Assembly: GCA_020073365.1 (NCBI GenBank)
Contig: JAIQFL010000092.1
Span: forward strand, 1-34,919
From: Terriglobia bacterium
GTDB taxonomy: Bacteria > Acidobacteriota > Terriglobia > Bryobacterales > Bryobacteraceae
Reading direction: 5' to 3'
DNA length: 34,919 nucleotides
In this document: in pieces, positions 16,798 through 25,979 of the stretch
How positions within the stretch are numbered: the stretch's first letter is position 1
Layout of the letters: each line of letters begins with the position of its first letter
Made by a program: the position numbers and the translations under genes
The notes under the pieces: model-generated
What the model was told of the DNA's origin: nothing
Databases searched by the model: none
Seen by the model: only the letters and a program-made list of their open reading frames with translations

Positions 16798-19547
16798 GGC
16801 GCTCCAGCCCCCTTCTTCAACAGCGCTGGCCAGTTGACGATCACATTCAACGGCTCTGGACTCGCCGCCATCCCGCCAATCAGAAAACGTTGACCTTCGG
16901 GAGTGACCTCGTAGGGATTCGTGAATCCGTCTGTTTGCAGCGCAAATAGGTCACGCGGAAGTGCCGCCTCGGGGGACGCCCCGTCCAATTTCAACGTCAC
17001 CACCATCACCTTCCCGTCGTGCGACAGATAGAACAGCTCACGGCCGCCGCTGCCCCACTCCGGGACTGAGCCGCCAGCGGTGGAGATGCGCAATTTTTCG
17101 CGCGGTTCGGGAAAAGAACGGACGTACACCTCATTCTGACCGGATTCATCCGACGTGTAAGCTACCCATCGAGTGTCGGGGGAAAACCGTCCGTATTGCT
17201 GTTCAAAGGGCTCGCGAACCAGCGGCAAGGGTCTGGCACCGGGGGGTAGTTTTCCTTCTCGTGTTACCGGCGCGAACCAGAGGTCGCGCCCCGTATCCGG
17301 ATGGATTTCAGTATATAAGATGAACTGTCCGTCACGCGACCAATCGTCAACTGTTTGCCGGTTCACTGACTGCGTGACACGTTCCTCGCCACTCGCGCCA
17401 TCGGACCCAATGCGAAAAATGTTAAAGGGGGCGCCAAAAGAGAACAGGATGGTCCGCGCATCCGGTGACCAAACAGGTGCAATCCGCGTCCCGAGGCCTG
17501 AGGTCAGCCGATTGGCAATGCCGCGCCCCGTTTCAATCAACCAGATGTTCGCAGGGTCACCGGAAGCGATCGTCACGACCCGTTTTCCGTCCAGGGAAAT
17601 CCTGCTGTAGATCCACGGACCAGGCTGACCGAGATTTTCAATCTCGTTTCCCTTCGGGTCCATCCACTTGAACTGCCGTAACGCAATGGACGAGCCATAC
17701 ATCAACACCCGCCCTCCGCTGGTAACGGCTTCCGCGCCGTCTGCCAACAAATGGGGCTCTCCAATCAGTTGAAGTTTGCCGGAGTTGAAGCGTTGCGCAA
17801 GCAGCGCACGATCCCGTATCCATAACAGGTAGTCCTCGCCATCGTCGCCAGACGTGAACCACGCCTCTCTAGCATTCTCGAGCAGCCGGACTCTTTCAGC
17901 CGGCTTTGCGAGAGAGGTTGCGTAGACGCCCGCGGTTTGCGAATCCGTACCGTAGACCCGGTATAAAATGTGACCGCCCGGAAGCAGTTGCGGACTGTAA
18001 TGGCTGACTTCACCATGCGCACGGTCGAGTTGGGTGAACTGGAATGGAGTACCGCCCGAGACCTGCACCTGATAGATGCCGCCACCCAGGGTGCCGAACA
18101 GTATGCGTCCATCGCTGGACCATGCTCCGCCGGTGAGCGGGCCGGGAATGCCGCAGATTCTCGATACTGCTTCCCGTGACAGGTCTACCCGCTGCAGCAC
18201 CCAGCCAACCGAAAAGGCAATGAATCTCCCGTCCGGAGAAAAGAAGGGCCGGCGAGCGCCTTCGGTGCCACGGATCAGGCGGGCATTAGCGGCATCCAGT
18301 GGACGGACCCACAAGCCGGACTTACCGTTGACCACTCCAACGAAAGCCACGGTCCGGCCATCCGGCGAAATCGCAAAACCTGCTCCAAGATTGCCTCCTA
18401 AGGAAATGCCCCCGCCCTCCGGCGCATTGATCCGGAAACGCATGAGTGGATCGTCCGCCGGGGTATTCGGGTAGCGCGACACCGCCCATCCTGCCAGCGA
18501 GCCGATCACCAGCGCAAACGCCGTGAATGCCATCCACGTCGCGCGACTGGCTTTGGCAACCGCCGGTTGTTCAGCTGCCCAGGTGAGTGCGGTTTTCAGG
18601 TCAAGCGCGTTTTGAAATCGCTGATCCGGATCTTTGGCCAGGCAGCGTCTCGCCACGCGGTCCAGCGGCGGAGGTATGTCGATCGGCGCCGGCTCCCGCT
18701 CGAGGATCGCGCCGATCACGCTGGCCGCGCTCTTTCCCTCGAACGCCCGCTTGCCCGAGAGCATCTCATACAGCACGCAGCCGAAGCTGAACAGATCGCT
18801 GCGCGCATCGGCGTCCTTGCCCTGCAACTGCTCCGGCGACATGTACTGCAGCGTGCCGGCAATTTGGCCCTGCTGGGTGAGGGTGGCATCCGTCTCCTTC
18901 AGCGGCGCGCTTTGCTTCGCCAGTCCGAAATCGAGCAGCTTGATCCCTTGACGGGTGACCAGAATGTTGGCGGGCTTCAGGTCGCGGTGCGTGATTCCCT
19001 TGCGATGGGCCGCATCCAGCGCATCCAGAATCTGCCCCGCATATTCGATGGCTTTGCCGACTGGCAGCGGACCTTTCAACGGCGCGCCGTCGACTAATTC
19101 CATTACCAGGTAGTTCGGACCGACGTCGTGGAGATGGCAAATATGGGGGTGATTGAGCGAAGCTATCACGCGCGCTTCTCGTTCGAAACGTTCGCTGAAT
19201 CGGGCGGCCGAGACCTTGATCGCCACGTCGCGCTGCAAGCGGGTATCGGTGGCACGGTAGACTTCGCCCATGCCGCCTGCGGCGAGAAATGACTCAATTC
19301 GATACGGCCCCAGCGACTGTCCGAGTTGGAGCGAGCCCGCTGGCATCGGATCGATCAGTTGCGCCGCAGCCTTCACCGCCCAAGGCGCTTCGGATGAGTC
19401 TTCCTCGTGATTCTCGAGCAGAGATAATACCGCACGCCGCAGGTCGCTGTCATTCTGGCAGGCGCGACGGACGAAAGCCTCACGCTGCGCAGATTCCTGC
19501 TGCAACGCTTGGTGAAAGATCTCTTCAATTTGCTGAAACCGTTCCAC
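16794..19547 (-). CDS. Ser/Thr protein kinase with PD40 propeller (kinase C)
   Basis: A 917-residue transmembrane kinase. Catalytic features are GGMGEVYRA (91-99), Lys111, HRDLKPAN (187-194, Asp189), DFG 206-208 and MSPEQ near 236-240. A hydrophobic helix at about 335-358 (WMAFTAFALVIGSLAGWAV) precedes the propeller, which begins with an Asn-Ala-Pro-Glu-Gly-Gly stretch shared with kinase D. The start must be the GTG at 19547: the frame upstream closes at a TAA after 16 codons with no other start. No Shine-Dalgarno is evident. Instead, the 60 bases around the start retain the reading of the sigma 2 C-terminus (see 19525-19584). The gap to kinase B is 61 bases. Its stop overlaps the start of kinase D by ATGA. 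Confidence 0.93.
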   Translation of the reverse strand: MERFQQIEEIFHQALQQESAQREAFVRRACQNDSDLRRAVLSLLENHEEDSSEAPWAVKAAAQLIDPMPAGSLQLGQSLGPYRIESFLAAGGMGEVYRATDTRLQRDVAIKVSAARFSERFEREARVIASLNHPHICHLHDVGPNYLVMELVDGAPLKGPLPVGKAIEYAGQILDALDAAHRKGITHRDLKPANILVTRQGIKLLDFGLAKQSAPLKETDATLTQQGQIAGTLQYMSPEQLQGKDADARSDLFSFGCVLYEMLSGKRAFEGKSAASVIGAILEREPAPIDIPPPLDRVARRCLAKDPDQRFQNALDLKTALTWAAEQPAVAKASRATWMAFTAFALVIGSLAGWAVSRYPNTPADDPLMRFRINAPEGGGISLGGNLGAGFAISPDGRTVAFVGVVNGKSGLWVRPLDAANARLIRGTEGARRPFFSPDGRFIAFSVGWVLQRVDLSREAVSRICGIPGPLTGGAWSSDGRILFGTLGGGIYQVQVSGGTPFQFTQLDRAHGEVSHYSPQLLPGGHILYRVYGTDSQTAGVYATSLAKPAERVRLLENAREAWFTSGDDGEDYLLWIRDRALLAQRFNSGKLQLIGEPHLLADGAEAVTSGGRVLMYGSSIALRQFKWMDPKGNEIENLGQPGPWIYSRISLDGKRVVTIASGDPANIWLIETGRGIANRLTSGLGTRIAPVWSPDARTILFSFGAPFNIFRIGSDGASGEERVTQSVNRQTVDDWSRDGQFILYTEIHPDTGRDLWFAPVTREGKLPPGARPLPLVREPFEQQYGRFSPDTRWVAYTSDESGQNEVYVRSFPEPREKLRISTAGGSVPEWGSGGRELFYLSHDGKVMVVTLKLDGASPEAALPRDLFALQTDGFTNPYEVTPEGQRFLIGGMAASPEPLNVIVNWPALLKKGAGAP

Positions 19548-19584
19548 AGTCGCCGACCCTCGCGCCCCCGAGTTCCCAGATGCG
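19525..19584 (-). other. relic of the sigma 2 gene tail in front of kinase C
   Basis: Read in the +1 frame relative to kinase C, this segment encodes RIWELGGARVGDCGTVSAN followed by TGA. The C-terminus of sigma 2 (25,239-25,838) ends RRELGGAGTTDCGTVSAN and TGA. The match covers about 18 residues and ends at the same point within the kinase start. It shows that a unit including the sigma gene's 3' end was duplicated with the kinase. Confidence 0.75.
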
Positions 19585-19608
19585 ATTTAACATTGTGACA
19601 AACTTTAG

Positions 19609-22395
19609 CTATTTATTGCGTCTCTTCAGTACCTCGAACCAGTTCTGGACCACCACGATTTGCCGCGGGCCGCTCTCGGGTTCGGCGGCTTTCAGCATGA
19701 GGAAGCGCTTGCCATCGCTTGAGACGTCGTAGTCGGCACCGGTCATCGGACTAGGCAGCCACGGACCTTCGAACAGTATCTTTGGCTTGCCGGCCGAAAA
19801 TCCGGGTGTAAGTAAGACGTCCACGGCCATCATACGATTCCCGATCCGGTAGAACAGTTCGTGCCCCGACGAGTTCCATGCAGGCTCGGTGCCGCCCTCG
19901 GTCGAAATCGGATACTTTGGGCCGGGTCCAGGATAGGGCCGTACGTACACCTCCCATCGCCCGGATTCATCCGACGAGTATGCGATCCATTTCCCGTCTG
20001 GAGAGAATCGAGGTGCTGTTTCATTACTGGGTGTTTTCAGGAACACCTCCGCTTTCCGGTCGCCAACACCGACGGTCCAGATGTCGTTTCCGGTCTCGGG
20101 AGCAATTTCAAAATAAGCGACAGTCCGGCCGTCCGGAGACCAGGACCCGGCGACGTTCAGAAACTCGCTGTGCGTAAGGCGTTCAGCGTTCCCGCTCCCG
20201 TCGGCGGGCTGCCAAAAGAGATTTGGGGGACCCATCCGGGAAGAGTTAAATGCGATCCCCCTGCCGTTCGGCGACCAGATCGCACTAGAGTCTGTCAGGC
20301 CGGATGTAAGTCGAAACAACGCATCGCGAGCAATGTCGTATATGTAGATGGCGCTCGAGACCTCGGCGACTGTTACGGCAATGCGCTGGCCGTCTGGCGA
20401 GAGCCTAGGGAAATAGTAGCCATGCGCAGCCGCGGGAAGCAGGTGCTCTGTGCCCTGCCGATCGACGAAGACCAGGCGCATGGCGAAGCCTCGCATTTCT
20501 CCCGGCACGTACACGAGCGTTCCGCTGGCCGAGAAGGCGTACTGAGCCGCACCTGAACTGGATTCTTGGACTCCCTCTAACACCCGCGACGGCGAGCCAG
20601 CCAGTTCAAGGCGTTTTGAATCGAACGGGACCGCCATCAACGTCCCGTTGAGCGCGTAAATCAGATCTCCCGAGGGCGTAAGACGAGGAGCCGTGCCCCC
20701 CTGCATCAGCTCCTTCGCTGTCGCCGTACTGCCGAACACCGCGACGGCAATAGACGATTTGTTCGCGAAAGAGAACGGGTTGGTCCCGCTCGCGAAGACG
20801 ATCGCCGAGCCGTCCCGCGTAAACTCCGGCCAGCGCAGGTAACGGGTCCTAAGATTGACGCCAATTTGCTGAGAAGTGCCTCCGGTGTCGGGGACCTCGC
20901 GCATAGAATTGGTGCCGTGAAACACGATCGTGTTGTGTGGACTCCAGGTTGCACCTGGAAAAGCCGAACCGCCGCTGCTACCGACATCGCAGACTTCGAC
21001 AGCGGTGCCGCCGCCGACGGGAAGTTTTTTGAGCTTGCCGTTGGCGATGAACCCAATCCATCGACCGTCGGGCGAAAAGAAGGGCGATGCGGCTCCTTCG
21101 GTGCCGGCGATAGGCTCGGCTTTCAGCGCGTCCAAAGGGCGTAGGACGAGTCGCGTGGGACCGCCGCCGCGGCTGGCGACATAGACGACGTTGGAGCCAT
21201 CGGGCGAGATTGCCATTACGGTGCCATTCAGGTTCCCAAATTGTTCGTCGGCCCCAAGCGCGATCACCGTGCGTATCACGGGTGCGGGCGGCGCTGGCCT
21301 CAGCTTCCAGACCGCCAACGCGGCAATGGCCGCCATCAGCAAGGACGCCGCGGCCGCTCCTATCCAGACGCGCCGATTGGCTCTTGTGGCAATGGGCTGG
21401 GCAATGAGCTGTTCCAGCGCCCAGGTTAGATTGCGCCTGAGATCGCGCGCGGTTTGAAACCGGTCGTCTGGATTCTTCGCCAGGCAAGTCTTGACGACTC
21501 GTTCCAGCGGCGGAGCGAGATTGAGCAGCGCCGGTTCTCGTTCCAGGATCGCCGCAATCACGCTGGCCGCACTCTCCCCTTCGAATGCCCGCTTTCCGAA
21601 AAGCATCTCGTAGAGGACGCAGCCAAAGGAGAAAAGATCGCTGCGCACATCAGCTTGTCTCCCCTGCAACTGCTCTGGCGACATGTATTGCAGAGTGCCG
21701 ACAATCTGCCCCTCGCGCGTGAGCCCGGCCGTTAGTGTGGCATCGGCCTGCTGGAGTGGACCGCTTTGTCTGGCCAGCCCGAAATCGAGCAGTTTGACTC
21801 CCTGCTTAGTCAGCAGAATGTTCGCCGGCTTGAGATCGCGATGCACGATGCCCTTCCGGTGCGCGGTATCCAGGGCATCCAGGATTTGGCTTGCGTATTC
21901 GGCAGCCTGGTGCACTGGATACGGACCGCGCACGGGAGCGCCTTCGAGGAACTCCATCACCAGGTAGTTGGGTCCAACGTCGTGGATCGTGCAGATGTTC
22001 GGATGGCTAAGGGAGGCAATCACTCGTGCTTCGCGTTCAAAGCGTTCGCTGAACTTTGCGGCCGAGACCTTTATCGCCACCTGCCGGCTCAGTCGCGTAT
22101 CGGTGGCACGGTAAACTTCGCCCATACCGCCGGCTGCGAGAAATGCGTCGATGCGGTAAGGCCCCAGCAATTGTCCCGTTTGCAGGGACGAAGGAGAGTC
22201 GATCAGTTGAGCAGCCGCTCGCGCTGCCCATGGTTCGCCCTCAGCGCTTTTCTCGTGAGTCGCGAGCAGTGACACAACCTCACGTCGCAAGTCGCTGTCA
22301 TCGCGGCAGACCTGGCGCACGTATGCTTCTCGCTGCGCAGGTTCCTGCTGCAACGCCTTGTGAAAGATCTCCTCAATTTGCTGAAATCGTTCCAC
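19609..22395 (-). CDS. Ser/Thr protein kinase with PD40 propeller (kinase B, apparent chimera)
   Basis: A 928-residue transmembrane kinase counted from GTG 22395, the position conserved in the paralogues; the frame extends to a TTG at 22419. Catalytic motifs are intact: GGMGEVYRA, VAIKVSA Lys, HRDLKPAN, DFGLARQ and MSPEQ. The kinase half, including HQAAEYASQILDALDTAHRK and the following lobe, is almost the same as kinase D. From the membrane helix on (SLLMAAIAALAVWKL) it instead follows kinase A, including the propeller opening (RTVIALG, ISPDGSNVVYVASRGGGP, LRPLDALKAEP). This suggests recombination at the helix. It lies 61 bases downstream of kinase A and 61 bases upstream of kinase C, with similar spacer sequences. 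Confidence 0.93.
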   Translation of the reverse strand: MERFQQIEEIFHKALQQEPAQREAYVRQVCRDDSDLRREVVSLLATHEKSAEGEPWAARAAAQLIDSPSSLQTGQLLGPYRIDAFLAAGGMGEVYRATDTRLSRQVAIKVSAAKFSERFEREARVIASLSHPNICTIHDVGPNYLVMEFLEGAPVRGPYPVHQAAEYASQILDALDTAHRKGIVHRDLKPANILLTKQGVKLLDFGLARQSGPLQQADATLTAGLTREGQIVGTLQYMSPEQLQGRQADVRSDLFSFGCVLYEMLFGKRAFEGESAASVIAAILEREPALLNLAPPLERVVKTCLAKNPDDRFQTARDLRRNLTWALEQLIAQPIATRANRRVWIGAAAASLLMAAIAALAVWKLRPAPPAPVIRTVIALGADEQFGNLNGTVMAISPDGSNVVYVASRGGGPTRLVLRPLDALKAEPIAGTEGAASPFFSPDGRWIGFIANGKLKKLPVGGGTAVEVCDVGSSGGSAFPGATWSPHNTIVFHGTNSMREVPDTGGTSQQIGVNLRTRYLRWPEFTRDGSAIVFASGTNPFSFANKSSIAVAVFGSTATAKELMQGGTAPRLTPSGDLIYALNGTLMAVPFDSKRLELAGSPSRVLEGVQESSSGAAQYAFSASGTLVYVPGEMRGFAMRLVFVDRQGTEHLLPAAAHGYYFPRLSPDGQRIAVTVAEVSSAIYIYDIARDALFRLTSGLTDSSAIWSPNGRGIAFNSSRMGPPNLFWQPADGSGNAERLTHSEFLNVAGSWSPDGRTVAYFEIAPETGNDIWTVGVGDRKAEVFLKTPSNETAPRFSPDGKWIAYSSDESGRWEVYVRPYPGPGPKYPISTEGGTEPAWNSSGHELFYRIGNRMMAVDVLLTPGFSAGKPKILFEGPWLPSPMTGADYDVSSDGKRFLMLKAAEPESGPRQIVVVQNWFEVLKRRNK

Positions 22396-22432
22396 AGCCG
22401 GCGTCCTTCGCGCCCCCAAGTTCCCTGATGCG
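22373..22432 (-). other. relic of the sigma 2 gene tail in front of kinase B
   Basis: The frame reads RIRELGGAKDAGCGTISAN then TGA, matching the sigma 2 ending RRELGGAGTTDCGTVSAN then TGA at the equivalent place relative to the kinase start. Together with the relic at 19525-19584 it marks the borders of the tandem duplication units. Confidence 0.75.
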
Positions 22433-22456
22433 ATTTAACATTGTGACAAACCTTAA

Positions 22457-25261
22457 CTATTTATTGCGTTTCTTCAGTACCTCAAACCAGTTTTGCACCA
22501 CCACAATATGCCGCGCAGCGCTGTCTGTTTCGGCGGCTTTCAGCATCAAAAAGCGCTTGCCGTCGCGTGAGACATCGTAATTCGCGACAGTCAAAGGAGT
22601 AGGCAACCACGGGCCTTCAAACAGCTTCTTTGGCTTGCCGGCCGAAAACCCCGACGCAAACGATACGTCCACGGCCATCATGCGGTTTCCCGTCCGATAA
22701 AACAGCTCGTGGCCAGCGGGGTTCCACATCGGCTCGGTGCCCCCCTCGGTCGAAATAGGATACTTTGCTCCCGGGCCAGGGAACGGTCGCACGTAGACCT
22801 CCCATCGTCCGGTTTCGTCGGACACATAGGCTATCCATTGCCCGTCTGGAGAGAATTGAGGGGCTGCTTCGTTGGCCGAAGTTTTCAGGAAGGGCTTCGC
22901 CACCCGATCGGCAAGCCCGACGGTCCAGATGTCGTTGCCCGCTTCGGGAGTAAGTTCCTGGAACGCGATTCTCTGGCCATCGGGCGACCAGGAACCCGCA
23001 ACGCCAAGAATGTCGGTCGTGAGACGTTCGGCTATACCGCTACCGTCAGAGGACTGCGAAAAGAGATTCCTCGCGCCCGCCTCGTCGGACTGAAATCCGA
23101 GCCGCTTGCCGTCAGGGGACCAGAACGGGTTAGCGTCTGTCGATCCTGACGTGAAGCGGAACAACGCGTCGCGCGCAATATCGTACAGGTAGACATCGCT
23201 CGTGGCTTCTCCGACTGCAACCGCGATGCGCCGTCCGTCCGGTGGGGAGAGCCTTGGAAAATAGAAGCCACGCACAGCTGCCCCAAGGGGCTGCTCCGCG
23301 CCTTGCCGGTCTACCCAAACCAGGCGGGAGGTGGAATTTTGCATTCCGCCCGGGATGTACACGAGGGTGCCGTTTGCCGAGAGGCTGTACTGCGCCGCCC
23401 CCGAAAAGGTTTCCAGGATGCCATCCAAGACCTGAGAAGGCGTCCCTGCCAGTTCCAGACGTTTTGAGTTGAACGGCACCACCATCAAATTCCCGTTCTG
23501 CGCGTAAACCATATCTCCGGTTGTGGTGAGACGTGGCGCTGTGCCCGGCATCAGTTCTCTGGACGTGCCGACGCCGCCGGGCGTGGCAACCGTTATCGAC
23601 GATTTACCCGCAAACGAGATGGGGTTCGTTCCGCTGGCGAAGACCATCGCGGCTCCGCCGGGCGTGAACTCTAGCCAGCGCCATTGCCGGTACCCGCCTT
23701 TTCCCGCAATGGTCGCCCGGTGCGGTGTTCCTCCGGTGGCGGGAACCTCTCGGAACCAGCCCGTGCCTTGGAATACGATGGTGTCGTGTGGCGTCCAGAC
23801 TGCGCCCGGAAAAGCCGAACTGCTGCCGCCGCCGACCTCGCAGATGGTGACGGCCTCGCCGCCGCCAAGCATCACTTTTTCCAGCCTGGTGCCAGCGAAA
23901 AATCCGATCCACCGGCCGTCCGGCGAAAAGAAGGGAGAAACCGCGCCTTCCGTCCCGGCCAGAGGCTCGGCCTTCAGCGCGTCCAAAGGGCGCAGGAAGA
24001 GATGCGCGGGGCCACCGCCGCGGCTGGCGACGTAGACAACGTTGGAGCCATCCGGCGATATTACGACTACGGTGCCACTCAAGTTCGCAAGGTGTTCGTC
24101 CGGGCCCAGCGCGATCACTGTGCGCGTCACGGGCAACGGCGGCGTGGGCCCGAGTTTCCAGACCGCTAGCGCGGCGATAGCCGCCATCAGTAAGGACCCC
24201 GCGGCCCAAATCCATTTCTTCGTGGAGGAACGACCCTCGGGCTGCCGGAGGATTTCCGCCTCTCCACTTGCGATCCACATCAACTCGGCCTTCAAATCGT
24301 GAGCTGCCTGCCAGCGTTCGTCGGGATCTTTCTCCAGGCACAGACCGAGTACCCGATCAAGCGCCGCGGGAGCCACCTGCTTCACGGATGGAGCAGGCCG
24401 CTCCAGTATCGCGGCAATCACACTGGCGTCATTCGCGCCGTCGAACGTACGCTTGCCGGTAAGCATTTCGTACAACACGCAGCCGAACGCGAAAAGGTCA
24501 GTCCGATTGTCGGTCGGCTTGCCCTGCAACTGCTCAGGGGCCATGTATTGGAGCGTTCCGACGATCGAACCTTCCTGCGTCAGCGGACGGGTCAGCGTTT
24601 CATCCTTCGCCTTGGCTTCCTTCGTCTGATCAAATTTGGCGAGACCGAAGTCAAGAACCTTCACGCCTCCCTTGGTCACGAGAATGTTTGAGGGTTTCAG
24701 ATCCCGATGAGTGACGGTCTTGCGGTGCGCCGCTTCGAGCGCACTCGCCAATTGTATCGCCAGCTTCAATGCCTGGTGCAGCGGCAACGGACCCTTGAGT
24801 TCCGAGCCTTCGACGAACTCCATCACCAGGTAGTTGGGTCCCACATCGTAGAGATGGCAAATATGCGGATGGTTCAGAGAAGCGATCACTCGCGCTTCCC
24901 GTTCAAAGCGCTCGCTGAAACGCGCGGCCGAGACCTTGATCGCCACCTGCCGGTTCAATCGCGTATCGGTCGCACGGTAAACTGCCCCCATGCCGCCGGC
25001 CGCTAGAAATGAGTCGATGCGATAAGGCCCCAGCAGTTGTCCCGGTTGCAGCGACTTAGGAGAGTCGATCAGCTGGGCAGCCGCTCGCACGGCCCATGGT
25101 TCGCCTCCAGAGCTTTTCTCGTGAGTCGCAAGCAGAGACACTACCTCGCGACGTAAGTCGCTGTCGCCGCGGCACGCCTCGCGCACGAATGCTTCGCGTT
25201 GCGCAGGTTCCTGCTGCAACGCCTGCTGAAAGATCTCCTCAATTTGCTGAAACCGTTCCAC
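22457..25261 (-). CDS. Ser/Thr protein kinase with PD40 propeller (kinase A)
   Basis: First kinase after sigma 2, 934 residues from GTG 25261; the frame opens at GTG 25282. Either start overlaps the 3' end of the sigma gene (stop at 25239-25241), implying coupled translation. The kinase domain has GGMGAVYRA, VAIKVSA Lys, HRDLKPSN, DFGLAKF and MAPEQ (the others have MSPEQ), plus an Ala/Lys/Glu-rich insert after DFG. It is the most divergent catalytic domain of the four. The membrane helix (WIWAAGSLLMAAIAALAVW) is followed by a propeller with many SPDG turns that closely matches kinase B. It probably represents the ancestral gene of the array, because it is still joined to the intact sigma gene. 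Ligand and substrates are unknown. Confidence 0.93.
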   Translation of the reverse strand: MERFQQIEEIFQQALQQEPAQREAFVREACRGDSDLRREVVSLLATHEKSSGGEPWAVRAAAQLIDSPKSLQPGQLLGPYRIDSFLAAGGMGAVYRATDTRLNRQVAIKVSAARFSERFEREARVIASLNHPHICHLYDVGPNYLVMEFVEGSELKGPLPLHQALKLAIQLASALEAAHRKTVTHRDLKPSNILVTKGGVKVLDFGLAKFDQTKEAKAKDETLTRPLTQEGSIVGTLQYMAPEQLQGKPTDNRTDLFAFGCVLYEMLTGKRTFDGANDASVIAAILERPAPSVKQVAPAALDRVLGLCLEKDPDERWQAAHDLKAELMWIASGEAEILRQPEGRSSTKKWIWAAGSLLMAAIAALAVWKLGPTPPLPVTRTVIALGPDEHLANLSGTVVVISPDGSNVVYVASRGGGPAHLFLRPLDALKAEPLAGTEGAVSPFFSPDGRWIGFFAGTRLEKVMLGGGEAVTICEVGGGSSSAFPGAVWTPHDTIVFQGTGWFREVPATGGTPHRATIAGKGGYRQWRWLEFTPGGAAMVFASGTNPISFAGKSSITVATPGGVGTSRELMPGTAPRLTTTGDMVYAQNGNLMVVPFNSKRLELAGTPSQVLDGILETFSGAAQYSLSANGTLVYIPGGMQNSTSRLVWVDRQGAEQPLGAAVRGFYFPRLSPPDGRRIAVAVGEATSDVYLYDIARDALFRFTSGSTDANPFWSPDGKRLGFQSDEAGARNLFSQSSDGSGIAERLTTDILGVAGSWSPDGQRIAFQELTPEAGNDIWTVGLADRVAKPFLKTSANEAAPQFSPDGQWIAYVSDETGRWEVYVRPFPGPGAKYPISTEGGTEPMWNPAGHELFYRTGNRMMAVDVSFASGFSAGKPKKLFEGPWLPTPLTVANYDVSRDGKRFLMLKAAETDSAARHIVVVQNWFEVLKKRNK

Positions 25262-25838
25262 AGTCGGTTGTCCCGGCGCCACCGAGTTCCCGTCGCAGCC
25301 AGGCGCGAGCGAAAGTCCAGTCGCGGATTACCGTATTCGGCGCCACTCCCAACACCTCCGCAGTCTCCTCCACGCTCATTCCACCAAAGAAACGCATTTC
25401 GAAGACCCGGCTCTTGCGTGGGTCCTCGACCGCGAGACGCTGGAGGGCGAGATCTACGGCCACAATCTCCTCAACCTGATCGGGCGAGAGGACCACCGCC
25501 GCATCTACAGGAACGTGAATCGCATTGGTTCCGCGTTTCGTGCGCCGCCTCTCGCGCGCGTGGTCGACCAGCACATGACGCATCACCTTGGAAGCGGCGG
25601 CAAAGAAATGGGCCCGGTCACGCCAGCCCGCGTCCACGCCGGGGAGGAGCCGCAGAAATGCCTCTTGCACCAGTGAGGAAGGCTGCATCGCGTGATTCTT
25701 GTGTTCACGGGCCAGATGACGGCGGGCGAGTCGGTGCAACTCGGTACGGAGCAGAGGTAGCAGGCGGTCGAGGGCGTCCTGGTCGCCTTCCCGCCAACCG
25801 GCGAGCAGTGCAGAGATTTGGCTCGTCTGGTTCTGCAT
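25239..25838 (-). CDS. ECF-type RNA polymerase sigma factor (sigma 2)
   Basis: A 199-residue sigma factor of the same Sigma70_ECF/PF07638-like group as sigma 1. Region 2 is at about 8-95 (ALLAGWREGDQDALDRLL, QPSSLVQEAFLRLL, FFAAASKVMRHVLVDHARE). Region 4 is at about 130-185 (RVFEMRFFGGMSVEETAEVL, then GVAPNTVIRDWTFARAWL). The frame extends to 26030, but ATG 25838 starts exactly at the domain, while an extended -10 element at 25867-25875 makes longer versions unlikely. It overlaps the first kinase gene and should be the lead gene of a five-gene operon. No zinc-finger anti-sigma gene is present; the kinases are the likely control partners, by analogy with ECF factors regulated by linked Ser/Thr kinases (inference). 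Confidence 0.9.
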   Translation of the reverse strand: MQNQTSQISALLAGWREGDQDALDRLLPLLRTELHRLARRHLAREHKNHAMQPSSLVQEAFLRLLPGVDAGWRDRAHFFAAASKVMRHVLVDHARERRRTKRGTNAIHVPVDAAVVLSPDQVEEIVAVDLALQRLAVEDPRKSRVFEMRFFGGMSVEETAEVLGVAPNTVIRDWTFARAWLRRELGGAGTTDCGTVSAN

Positions 25839-25866
25839 TCCAGTGCCCGCCTCACGCTTAGGGAGA

Positions 25867-25875
25867 ATCATAACA
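25867..25875 (-). promoter_or_regulatory. predicted extended -10 promoter of the sigma 2-kinase operon
   Basis: On the minus strand TGTTATGAT fits the extended -10 pattern TGnTATAAT with one mismatch. No good -35 lies 17 bases upstream, as is common for extended -10 promoters. Transcription would start near 25860, giving a leader of about 22 bases before ATG 25838. Confidence 0.4.
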
Positions 25876-25979
25876 GAAAAATTCGGAAATCCGTGGTGTC
25901 TCAACACAGAAAATGCCGCTTCTACCAGTTGAGGGTCCAGATCAGTACGGCTCTTCAAACGAGTCGCAAGGAGGGCATT

